This document shows positions 41,162 to 49,488 of a DNA stretch of 50,436 bases, piece by piece. The notes beneath the pieces were generated by a model. The model ran no database searches and had not been told where the DNA came from. It saw nothing but the letters and a program-made list of their open reading frames with translations. The DNA lies in NCBI GenBank assembly GCA_026552855.1, contig JAPMTX010000142.1, positions 1-50,436 on the forward strand. Direction: 5' to 3'. The DNA is from Candidatus Methanoperedens sp. GTDB lineage: Archaea; Halobacteriota; Methanosarcinia; Methanosarcinales; Methanoperedenaceae. Position 1 is the first letter of the stretch. Each line of letters begins with the position of its first letter. The position numbers and the translations under genes are program-made.

Positions 41162-42312
41162 CCGAGGATTTCCTCGTATAGTTTGATGGTACGTCGGGCG
41201 ATATTGTCCCACGAGCAGATCTGTGCAGTTTCTCTCGCTGCTTTACCTATTGTTTTCCTGAGTTTTCCGTCCTGTGATAAAATCAGGATTTTATCCGCTA
41301 TCTCCTGCGGATTATTAACATCGCCGAGCAGAAACCCGTTTTTACCGCTCTCTATCAAATCCTCCCCGGCCCCGCTCGGACCGACGATCACAGGCAGTTC
41401 GCACGCCATAGCTTCTATTGTAGGAAGACCAAAACCTTCGTACTTTGTGGGAAAAACAAATATATCTGCCAGATTATAGTATTTTGTTAATTCCATGTTA
41501 TTGGAATCGACAGCTCCTGTGAAAATAATATTTTTATCAAGACCATATTTTTTAACCAACCCTCTATAAAAAGAATCATCTTTTCTAACACCTTCTACCC
41601 TTGCCTCTCCGACTATCAATAGCTTAATATTCTTATGTCCTTTAGTATGCAGTATTCTCAGGGATTCTATAAGCTCTTCAACTCCTTTACGGTAGAATTC
41701 GGTAGCAACGATTATTAAAACTACATCATCATCCGAGATATTGTATGCTTTTTCCAAAGCCGCATCCGTCGGGTCAGGCTTGAATTCGTTTAAATCCACA
41801 CCGAGGGGTATCACCTCAATATCTTCTTCAGGGACGTTATAATACTTCATCAATTCACGCTTACCCGATGTGGCATCAGCGATTATTTTTTTATAATTCC
41901 TGTATGAGTAATTTATTTTCTCCGTCGTTAAGGCATAGAGGTCATGAAAGCCGAGCCCCCGGATATGCTCGTTATTCTTTTTGAATTCCATCCCTGCTTT
42001 ATGGATACTGTGGGCAGTAATGACATCAGGGCACAGGCTCTCTCCCCCGTTTATGTGAACAATGTCGTATCCCGGTCTTGATAATTTGAATCCCAGCGTG
42101 TTCTGAACCGTGAACGGGATTTGACGGATAACAAGGGGACCAGGTAATGTACGGACTTTATGAAACGTTATATCTTTATTATCTGCATCTCTCCACGAAG
42201 TCGCATATATATGTACCTCGTGCTCTTTTGCCATATGCTCTGCCAGCTCAGCAACGTATCTTGAAATCCCGCCCCGTTTAGTATATTCTTCCACAGTTAG
42301 CGCGATTTTCAT
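41155..42312 (-). CDS. Family 4 glycosyltransferase
   Basis: 385 residues, GT-B fold. The N-terminus KIALTVEEYTKRGGISRYVA has the glycine-rich acceptor loop. The donor domain shows VIPLGVDLNEFKP (about 164-176), ATEFYRKGVEELIESLRIL and the E-x7-E motif in KYEGFGLPTIEAMACELPVI. Its ATG overlaps the stop of the GT2 gene (ATGA), and its own stop overlaps the methyltransferase start, so the three are a coupled unit. Confidence 0.93.
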   Translation of the reverse strand: MKIALTVEEYTKRGGISRYVAELAEHMAKEHEVHIYATSWRDADNKDITFHKVRTLPGPLVIRQIPFTVQNTLGFKLSRPGYDIVHINGGESLCPDVITAHSIHKAGMEFKKNNEHIRGLGFHDLYALTTEKINYSYRNYKKIIADATSGKRELMKYYNVPEEDIEVIPLGVDLNEFKPDPTDAALEKAYNISDDDVVLIIVATEFYRKGVEELIESLRILHTKGHKNIKLLIVGEARVEGVRKDDSFYRGLVKKYGLDKNIIFTGAVDSNNMELTKYYNLADIFVFPTKYEGFGLPTIEAMACELPVIVGPSGAGEDLIESGKNGFLLGDVNNPQEIADKILILSQDGKLRKTIGKAARETAQICSWDNIARRTIKLYEEILGC

Positions 42313-43265
42313 TCTAATCCCCTATTACTGCATTTTTCTAACTTTTTAAAGTACTCTCTTCCGGCTTTATCCCGCTTATTATGCTCGGCTATTAATCTGG
42401 TTAATTCCCCATCATCCATTTTTTTTCTTGATCTCATCTCTTTTCTCTTCTTTAATGTGCTTTTCAAGCTGGTAAGATTCCATAACCACGCATTTATTAT
42501 AGAGAAGGTGAACTGCGGATGTAAAAAAATGCGCCCGAAAGAATATATTATTTCGATAAATACAACCTGGAGAGTATAGGAAAAACTCATCAGTTTTATA
42601 TGCGTATATATTTTATTTCTAATATATTGATAAACCCATTTGTTTTTGGTAGGCAGCCCGGTCGCATTTTCCACATGGAACACGATGGATTTATTCGCGA
42701 CCATGACTTTATATCCTGACAGGTTTGCCCTCCAGCAGAATTCAGTATCTTCCCAGTACAGGAAATAGGTCTCATCCAATAGACCAATATCTCTGAGCAT
42801 ATCTCTTTTTATCAGCATGACCGCGCCTGCAACGCTTGCCACCCTGTCAGAATCGTTTTCCCAGGGAACGACAATCCTGGATTGCGGGAATTCTGGATTT
42901 AGCTGTATGGGTACTGCTCCGACTATGCCGACGTCGGGATCGGATTCTGCTACCTGGACCACCTTATTTAGGAAATCCGGCGTGCATACCGTATCGTTAT
43001 TGAGCAAAAATACGTATTTCCCGTCCGTGTTCCTTATGCCGATGTTATTCCCGAAAGCGAATCCGTTATTGCTGCCCGACCTTATGACGCGCACCCATCT
43101 ATAATTCTCAGATACGTAGGGCACGCTGTCGTCGGTGGATTCATTATCTACCATAATAACTTCAAAGTTGGGGTAATTCACTTTAGCCAGTGATTGGAAG
43201 CAATCATCCAGGAATCGTTTTCCATTATAATTCAGTACAATGATAGAGACTTTCGGGCTATTCAT
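42309..43265 (-). CDS. Family 2 glycosyltransferase (rhamnosyltransferase-like)
   Basis: 318 residues from the start chosen. The GT2 domain opens VSIIVLNYNGKRFLDDCFQS, the donor site is FLLNNDTVCTPDFL, and YFLYWEDTEFCWRANLSGYK is the acceptor-side motif typical of the rhamnosyltransferase-like group. The frame is open to 43340, but the ATG at 43265 has AGGA before it and overlaps the asparagine synthetase gene by 8 bases only. The C-terminal 80 residues hold one hydrophobic segment and a basic tail (KKRKEMRSRKK), which could bind the membrane surface. Confidence 0.9.
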   Translation of the reverse strand: MNSPKVSIIVLNYNGKRFLDDCFQSLAKVNYPNFEVIMVDNESTDDSVPYVSENYRWVRVIRSGSNNGFAFGNNIGIRNTDGKYVFLLNNDTVCTPDFLNKVVQVAESDPDVGIVGAVPIQLNPEFPQSRIVVPWENDSDRVASVAGAVMLIKRDMLRDIGLLDETYFLYWEDTEFCWRANLSGYKVMVANKSIVFHVENATGLPTKNKWVYQYIRNKIYTHIKLMSFSYTLQVVFIEIIYSFGRIFLHPQFTFSIINAWLWNLTSLKSTLKKRKEMRSRKKMDDGELTRLIAEHNKRDKAGREYFKKLEKCSNRGLE

Positions 43266-45147
43266 TTCGGATTCCTTTTTTTTGGAAATAAATCTCATAC
43301 CACAGAGCCAGTATAAAAAGACCCCATATCTTTTGAGCAAACCACGGGTTGGAGCTTCGCCTGAAGAGAAAGTCCAGTCTGTCCCTGTTCATGACATCAT
43401 TTATCAGCTCAGATTCAGTAATCGTATTCCGGGCATAGTCTTTTAATTCGCCGGATAACCAGTGTTCTATCGGGCTTCTAAATCCTTTCTTTTTCCTCCC
43501 TGAGATTTTCTTAGGGAGAAGCTTGTATTCAGATACTGTTTTCCTGAAGATGTATTTCTCAACCGAGTCTTTTATCTTTAAATTCTCAGGTATTGTGAAG
43601 GAGAAACTCAATAATTCCTTATCTAAAAGCGGGTACCGCACCTCCACGCTGTGAGCCAGGTTCATCTTATCAGCGTGCAGCATATGCGCATCCACATATA
43701 TCTTGAGATCCACATATTGAGCGCGGCTTATTAAATTACTATCAGGTATGGCTCTGTTTTTAAAATATCCTGCAGCCATACGCTCTCCGTAACCATTATC
43801 TTTAACCGCGTCATAAAATCTGCCAGAATAAAAGAACTGTCTTTCATCTTTTACAGGGAAAATCCCGCCGTTGCCCTTGTAAGCATCTTCACCCGAGATA
43901 TAGCCAGCATAAGTTTTAATCCCAAGGCTCTTCGGGAACCATATTGGCAGGATGCTGCTTGCAGAAGGTAACAGCTTTGAAGAAAGGAATGAGGGCAGGA
44001 TTTTTTTAATCCTACTGGCGCGGATCAATGCCCTGTAGCCCCAGTACCCGCCAAATGCCTCGTCTCCGCCTCCTCCGCTCAATGTCGCCTTTATTTTTTT
44101 ACTATTTGCTGCCGAGGATAAATAATAATTCGCTATCTCACCAAAGTCAGCTATAGGATCTTCCATATGCCAGATGATTTTAGAGAAATTATTTATGAGG
44201 TCACCAGGTTGTATAATTATCTCTGTATGGTCGGTTCCCATAATCCCGGCAACCTCCCTGGCGAACGATAATTCATCTGTATCGTCATACCCGAAGCCCA
44301 CAGTAAAGGTGCTGATCTTATCAGGATAGAACATCTTCATTAATGCGAGGATGGTTGAGGAATCTACACCGCCTGAGAGATACATACCTACAGGGACATC
44401 ACTTACAAGGTGCATTTTCACTGTTTCTTTTAGCGTATCCATCAACCTGTGTATATAATATTCCTCATCGAAGGAGGAGATGGAGAAATCATTGAAATCC
44501 CAGTAGCTCCTTATCTGGATTTTGCCGTTCTGGCAAATGATCATATTGCCAGGAAGGAGAGAATTTATTCCTTTAAAAAGGGTCTTATGCCCGACCGGCG
44601 CCTGGAAAATGAGATAGTCGTTAAGGGCTGTATAATCTACTTCCTTTTTAATTCCGGAATATTCCAGCAGGGATTTTATTTCTGATGCAAATAAGAGTAC
44701 GCCGTCGGTGATCGTGTAATACAAAGGATTTATTCCTATACTGTCCCTTGCGATAATAAGTTTTTTAGCCCCGGAGTCCCAGAGAGCAAAAGCAAACATT
44801 CCCCGGAGTTTTTTTACAAACTCCTCTCCGTGCTCCTCATACAGGTGTACCAGAACCTCAGTATCGCTGGATGTATAGAACTTATGATTCCTTTCTTCAA
44901 GCTCCTTTTTTAAGTCCTTATAATTGAAAGTCTCTCCATTGTAAACGATCCAGACAGATTCATCTTCATTAGTAATCGGCTGGTTTCCGCCATCAACATC
45001 GATTATGCTCAACCGCCTGCTGCCCAGTCCGATCTTATTATCCAGAAAAATTCCACTATCGTCAGGACCGCGATACGAGATTATATCGCACATCCTGTTC
45101 AGCAAATCTTTATCTTCAAAACCGTAAAATCCGCATATGCCGCACAT
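43258..45147 (-). CDS. asnB: Asparagine synthetase (glutamine-hydrolysing)-like amidotransferase
   Basis: 629 residues. The N-terminal glutaminase starts MCGICGFYG with the nucleophile Cys2. Its arginine and NGE glutamine-binding residues (VYNGETFNYKDL, about 68-79) are present. The synthetase domain has the pyrophosphate loop SGGVDSS (258-264) and the GGGGDEAFGGYWGYR stretch. True asparagine synthesis is possible, but in glycan loci such enzymes often amidate a uronic acid carboxyl group, and two of them in one locus support that. It overlaps the GT2 gene by 8 bases. Confidence 0.93.
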   Translation of the reverse strand: MCGICGFYGFEDKDLLNRMCDIISYRGPDDSGIFLDNKIGLGSRRLSIIDVDGGNQPITNEDESVWIVYNGETFNYKDLKKELEERNHKFYTSSDTEVLVHLYEEHGEEFVKKLRGMFAFALWDSGAKKLIIARDSIGINPLYYTITDGVLLFASEIKSLLEYSGIKKEVDYTALNDYLIFQAPVGHKTLFKGINSLLPGNMIICQNGKIQIRSYWDFNDFSISSFDEEYYIHRLMDTLKETVKMHLVSDVPVGMYLSGGVDSSTILALMKMFYPDKISTFTVGFGYDDTDELSFAREVAGIMGTDHTEIIIQPGDLINNFSKIIWHMEDPIADFGEIANYYLSSAANSKKIKATLSGGGGDEAFGGYWGYRALIRASRIKKILPSFLSSKLLPSASSILPIWFPKSLGIKTYAGYISGEDAYKGNGGIFPVKDERQFFYSGRFYDAVKDNGYGERMAAGYFKNRAIPDSNLISRAQYVDLKIYVDAHMLHADKMNLAHSVEVRYPLLDKELLSFSFTIPENLKIKDSVEKYIFRKTVSEYKLLPKKISGRKKKGFRSPIEHWLSGELKDYARNTITESELINDVMNRDRLDFLFRRSSNPWFAQKIWGLFILALWYEIYFQKKGIRNE

Positions 45148-45170
45148 TTGTTCACTACAATATTAACAGG

Positions 45171-45977
45171 TCATTCTTTACTCTTCATTCCCTTAACCCC
45201 GACATCTGTTTTTTCCGAGTATGATGTCACGGTTATATCTGTCAGACCATTCTCTTTGAACCAGCCGCATACCTCCTTCTGACTGTGGAAACTCATGTAT
45301 TTCGGAGTCCACCAGTCAAAGGTGGCAAGCTGCCTGAATTCAGGAGTCTTCTTATCAGATATGAAGAAAATGATACGGATATATTTTGCAGCGTTCGGGA
45401 AATAATTAGCCAGCCAGTTCACAAAGCCGCCAGCCGGTCCCTGGATCCAGCACATTTTATAGAATATGCTATGCGGGATCCGGGTAGTGATCTTCCTCAA
45501 TAACTCTATTAAGGCATAATGCAGCTTATTTCCTCTCTTGTAGACCCAGACAGCCACATATCCACCGCTTTTGAGGGCGGGCAGCAGACTGGTGAAAGCA
45601 CGCCTGGGATCAGGTGTATGATGGAGTACGCCTACAGAGTAAATATAATCGAAAACATTTTCCTTGAAAGGCAGGTGGAAGATACTTGCCCTGATAATCT
45701 CGGTATTCGGGTAGTTCATGGTGTTCGCTTTTGCTGTATTAACTGATTTACTGAGATCTATACCTACAATTAACTTTGGTTTGGCACTGGCGCATAATCT
45801 GACAAGCCTTCCGTTCCCGCATCCTGCTTCGAGAATAACTTTCCCGCGCATAAATTCAGGCGTCGTCCGCGTCTTTTCGAATAGATCCCGTGAGTCCTCC
45901 TCAAATCCTGTATACCGGGTCCATTCATAGCCAAAGCTTGAAACATCTTTTGGGTGCATTTGTACTGTCTCTACCAT
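45171..45977 (-). CDS. Class I SAM-dependent methyltransferase
   Basis: 268 residues. The SAM-binding core is VILEAGCGNGRLVRLCASAK (about 48-67), IVGIDLSKSVNTAKANT (motif II) and FDYIYSVGVLHHTPDPRRAF (motif IV). The N-terminal FGYEWTRYTGFEEDS is like that of methyltransferases found in surface-polysaccharide loci, and the region after about 150 is specific to that subgroup. It follows the B12 radical SAM gene after a short gap on the same strand. Its substrate is not known. Confidence 0.87.
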   Translation of the reverse strand: MVETVQMHPKDVSSFGYEWTRYTGFEEDSRDLFEKTRTTPEFMRGKVILEAGCGNGRLVRLCASAKPKLIVGIDLSKSVNTAKANTMNYPNTEIIRASIFHLPFKENVFDYIYSVGVLHHTPDPRRAFTSLLPALKSGGYVAVWVYKRGNKLHYALIELLRKITTRIPHSIFYKMCWIQGPAGGFVNWLANYFPNAAKYIRIIFFISDKKTPEFRQLATFDWWTPKYMSFHSQKEVCGWFKENGLTDITVTSYSEKTDVGVKGMKSKE

Positions 45978-46004
45978 TCGAATCTCCAGATTTTTAATAT
46001 GGAC

Positions 46005-47456
46005 TTACGTACCTGTCGTCTTTTTATAAACTTTTATCATTTTTTCTGCAACACTCCCCATGCCAAGTTCTCTTAGCATCTTCAGAGATCTGAAGGCAAA
46101 TTTTTTCAGGGGATGCCTTAACAGGACCGTGCGTTCGTTCATAATCCTGTAATAATCTATTATATCTTCCCGCTTAAGGTCGGGAGTCTCGAATATAGGT
46201 TTTCCTTTAAAGTCATCTATACTGAAATAGTTTGGGACTGTTATATGAAGCTTATCAAAGTCCACGTTCTCAAGCATACCGCGCTCTTTTGCGATATCCC
46301 AGATCGCGGTTCCGGGATAAGGGGTAACTATATTTATATATATATTCTCAGGAGAATAAATCGCTCCCCTGAATTTATTTTCCAGTGAAATTTTAAAGAG
46401 TTCTTCTCCCAGCCTGATAGTATTCTCGATCGATTTTTTAGTTTCCCATGGAAAGCCCAGCATGAAATTAGAGACAGTACTTATCCCGGCATCCCTTGTC
46501 ATCTGAAACGCTTTTTTAACATCTTCTATCTTGATGTTTTTCCGTATTTTGCGGAGAATCTCCTCATCACCGCTTTCAACGCCGTAACTGATCGATACGC
46601 ATCCTGCCTCCCTGAGTCTTTCAAGCATCACCGTATCCACGGTATCGACACGGGAATTTATCCTGAACTTTATCGAAAGGTTTCTTTCCAGGATAAGATC
46701 GCATATCTGTAAAACCCTTCCACGATCGAAAGTGAAGAGGTCATCGTAAAAATTGAGGAAAGTCTTCTTATACATATAGACCATCTCCCCGATCTCATCG
46801 ACAAAGGATTCAGGGCTTCTCATCCTGTACTTTGAGCCATCGGTTTTGAAACAATAGACGCATCCGTACGGACATCCGCGGCTGGACATAATGTTTGCAA
46901 CCTTATAATCATTCATCCTTAACAGATGCCTTGCAGGAAACGGGAGCTTATTGATATCCTCGACGGGTCTCCGGGATATATTATGGATAATGCGCCCGCC
47001 TTTTTTATAAGAAATGCCAGCCAGACCATCCAAAGTGGCTCCGTTCTCCAGCGCAGGAATTAATTCGCTCATTGTCTTTTCCCCTTCTCCCCTGACCACG
47101 ATATCTACAAAGGTCTCACTCAGTGTCTCTTCAGGAAGGGCTGAAGGATGGGGTCCGCCTGCGATAATGGGAATATCTTTATCCAGTGATTTGATTATTT
47201 CTGCGATCTCCCTGAATGAGCTGTAATGCGGTGTAAGCACCGAGAGACCCACAGCGTCAGCCTTAAATGAATTAAAGAATTCTTCCGTAACTTCCGGATA
47301 GGGTTTGGAACCTACAATGGATGTCGTATAGTCGAGGATTGATACCTTATGGGATTCCCTTTCCAGGACTGCTGCTATGTATGCTATGCCAAGAGGTGCA
47401 GCATATGAATTCTGCTCCTGTTGTTTTGAATAAGGATATATAAGCAGGACTCTCAT
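46005..47456 (-). CDS. Cobalamin-binding-domain radical SAM enzyme
   Basis: 483 residues. The N-terminal B12-binding-like domain (MRVLLIYPYSKQQEQNSYAA, then IPIIAGGPHPSALPEE at about 95-110) is followed by a radical SAM barrel with the 4Fe-4S motif C195-x3-C199-x2-C202 (RGCPYGCVYC). A C-terminal extension of about 100 residues ends the protein. Relatives carry out methyl transfer to unactivated carbons, ring changes or thioether chemistry. In this glycan region it may modify a sugar or a lipid carrier. The exact reaction cannot be told. Confidence 0.9.
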   Translation of the reverse strand: MRVLLIYPYSKQQEQNSYAAPLGIAYIAAVLERESHKVSILDYTTSIVGSKPYPEVTEEFFNSFKADAVGLSVLTPHYSSFREIAEIIKSLDKDIPIIAGGPHPSALPEETLSETFVDIVVRGEGEKTMSELIPALENGATLDGLAGISYKKGGRIIHNISRRPVEDINKLPFPARHLLRMNDYKVANIMSSRGCPYGCVYCFKTDGSKYRMRSPESFVDEIGEMVYMYKKTFLNFYDDLFTFDRGRVLQICDLILERNLSIKFRINSRVDTVDTVMLERLREAGCVSISYGVESGDEEILRKIRKNIKIEDVKKAFQMTRDAGISTVSNFMLGFPWETKKSIENTIRLGEELFKISLENKFRGAIYSPENIYINIVTPYPGTAIWDIAKERGMLENVDFDKLHITVPNYFSIDDFKGKPIFETPDLKREDIIDYYRIMNERTVLLRHPLKKFAFRSLKMLRELGMGSVAEKMIKVYKKTTGT

Positions 47457-47460
47457 GTGA

Positions 47461-48558
47461 TCACGCTTTCCCTCTCAATTGATGCCTGGAATTATAAAGT
47501 TTATACCGCGCGTAGGGCAGGATATTTATCGTGATATTCTCGAAAAACTTACAATTTACCTGGCACAGGCTGCATGCCCTGCTTTTCCCGATTGTTTTCC
47601 TGATATTCTCTGCTTTTTGGGAAAACCAGATATCTGAGGGATCGTCTGTAAGAAGATTGCCCAGCAGATATTCTTCCTTGCAGGCATAGCTGCATGGATA
47701 TACATCCCCGTATGGGTCAATAAAAAGAAAATGGTACCCCCAAAAGCATGGGATGATGCGGGTTTTTCCGCTGCGGATGCGTGACATGTTCTCTGCATAG
47801 AATGCGTAAAAATCTTTTCTGTAATCATACCCTTTTAAGAAACCCATAGCTTTGCGGAACTGCTCATCGCTGAATTTAAGTTCCGGCTCCTGCTCTTCAT
47901 TTTTGAAGAATGAATCCAGTATCAAGGGCATCCAGAACTGAGGTTTTGGGAGGTTCATTTCAGAGGACAGCTTAACAAGATCAGGGAGACTATCCACATT
48001 CCATGGAAGGATCATTGAGCCGAACCCCACTTTCAGATTACCGTATGTATGTTCAAGCTCTTTTAGCTCACCGATCAGTTTTATGCCCCTTTCAAAGGCA
48101 TCTTCTTTTCCCCTGCCGTAGTTATGGGTTTCTCCGATACCATCAATGGATACGCCGATCGACAGGTTTATTCCAGACTCGATTTTTTCAAGGATTCTTT
48201 GGACTTTCATGGAAGTTCGCGGTGTAAGCCCGTTGGTAGGGATCGTAATGGAGTTAAGTTCAGGGCAGCTTTTAGTTATTACCTCGACAATTTCATCTAT
48301 GTCCTCCCTCAGGAACGGCTCGCCGCCTCCGAGGCTGATAAAAGAAATATCAGAGAAAAAAGGATTATTGAATATCTTTTTAATATCTTCTAATTTGAGT
48401 TCGCGTTTAAAAGCCTGTGGTTCAGAGCCTTTCCATATGCCGCACATCCTGCAGCGGCTGTTGCATCTGTATGTGGTAATGTAGGTAAAGTGCCTGGGCT
48501 TATGCGGGGTTTTTCTCAGATTTAATAAGGTATCAATGCAAACCTTTGATATCGACAT
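47461..48558 (-). CDS. Radical SAM protein with SPASM-like C-terminus
   Basis: 365 residues. The cluster motif is C32-x3-C36-x2-C39 (TYRCNSRCRMCGIW). The C-terminal part has additional cysteines (PCFWGYHFLFIDPYGDVYPC, then CSLCQVNC), the usual SPASM/twitch auxiliary cluster pattern. Such proteins modify peptides, or oxidise alcohols and sugars (as in BtrN-like dehydrogenation). Its start overlaps the epimerase end by 26 bases, and the B12 radical SAM gene follows after 4 bases, so the two radical SAM enzymes probably act in one pathway. Confidence 0.9.
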   Translation of the reverse strand: MSISKVCIDTLLNLRKTPHKPRHFTYITTYRCNSRCRMCGIWKGSEPQAFKRELKLEDIKKIFNNPFFSDISFISLGGGEPFLREDIDEIVEVITKSCPELNSITIPTNGLTPRTSMKVQRILEKIESGINLSIGVSIDGIGETHNYGRGKEDAFERGIKLIGELKELEHTYGNLKVGFGSMILPWNVDSLPDLVKLSSEMNLPKPQFWMPLILDSFFKNEEQEPELKFSDEQFRKAMGFLKGYDYRKDFYAFYAENMSRIRSGKTRIIPCFWGYHFLFIDPYGDVYPCSYACKEEYLLGNLLTDDPSDIWFSQKAENIRKTIGKSRACSLCQVNCKFFENITINILPYARYKLYNSRHQLRGKA

Positions 48559-49471
48559 AGAGTTTTAATCCATCCGTGATATCTATCTTCGGTTCCCATC
48601 CTAATCCTTTTTTAGCCTTCTCTATATTTGCAAGCGTGTGTTCAGCTTCTCCTTTCTTGGCAGCAGTATGTATGATTTTGGATTTATTTCCCGTAATGGC
48701 TATTATCTTCTCAGCAAGTCCATTTATAGTTATCCTTTTTCCGCTACCGATATTGTAGATTTCCCCGTCGCCCTTATTCATCGCCAGGATTGTAGCCTGG
48801 ACTGCATCATCTATGTATGTGAAGTCCCTTGTATAATTCCCATCGCCGTATATCTCTATTGGCTCGCTATTCAACGCTTTTTTTGTGAAGATCGAGATTG
48901 CAAGGTCGGGGCGAATCCTCTCTCCATACACGGTAAAGTATCTGAGGGATGTAGTTCTCAATCCGTATATCTCATAGAATATCCTGCAGTAATGCTCAGC
49001 CGCCACCTTGGAGGCGCCGTAGGGTGAAACAGGGTTTTTAGGATGTTCTTCATCGAAAGGAAGATATTTCATTTTCCCATACACCGACGAGGAGGAGGCA
49101 TTGATTACTTTTTTTACGCCCAGGCTGCGAGCCGCCTCCAGTATGTTAAGTGTCCCTGTAGCATTGATATCGTGGGTCTTAGAAGGGTTCTCAATCGAGA
49201 CCCTTACTCCAGCCTGGGCTGCAAGGTGATAGATTATTTCCACACTGTTGTCTTTTACGATATCTTCAACCTGTTTCCTGTTCCTTATGTCCCCCTCTAC
49301 CAGGCTGAATTTTTCAGCCGATATGGCTGATTTAATGTGTTCCCTCTTGATAGAAGGATTATAATAAGGATCGAAATTATCCAGGCATATCACTTCATGC
49401 TTTTCAAGGAGAAGTCTGTCAACCAGATGAGAACCTATAAAACCTGCCCCACCTGTTACAAGACAAATCAT
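48533..49471 (-). CDS. NAD-dependent nucleotide-sugar epimerase/dehydratase
   Basis: 312 residues, extended short-chain dehydrogenase of the UDP-glucose/UDP-glucuronate 4-epimerase type. NAD-binding TGGAGFIG is at 6-13, LAAQAGVRVSIENP at about 83-96, and the catalytic pair Tyr151-x3-Lys155 is in SPYGASKVAAEHYC. RDFTYIDDAV (about 218-227) is typical of this class. AGVRVSIENP resembles that of UDP-glucuronate 4-epimerases, which fits a locus with amidotransferases that could act on uronic acids, but the substrate is inferred. It lies 17 bases after the second asparagine synthetase-like gene. Confidence 0.9.
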   Translation of the reverse strand: MICLVTGGAGFIGSHLVDRLLLEKHEVICLDNFDPYYNPSIKREHIKSAISAEKFSLVEGDIRNRKQVEDIVKDNSVEIIYHLAAQAGVRVSIENPSKTHDINATGTLNILEAARSLGVKKVINASSSSVYGKMKYLPFDEEHPKNPVSPYGASKVAAEHYCRIFYEIYGLRTTSLRYFTVYGERIRPDLAISIFTKKALNSEPIEIYGDGNYTRDFTYIDDAVQATILAMNKGDGEIYNIGSGKRITINGLAEKIIAITGNKSKIIHTAAKKGEAEHTLANIEKAKKGLGWEPKIDITDGLKLYVDIKGLH

Positions 49472-49488
49472 CAGTATTTCTCCAATTT

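Noticed and set aside
43266-43340. Longer N-terminus of the family 2 glycosyltransferase
   Set aside because: It lies inside the asparagine synthetase gene, has no domain, and the ATG at 43265 has a ribosome site and starts just before the first GT2 strand.
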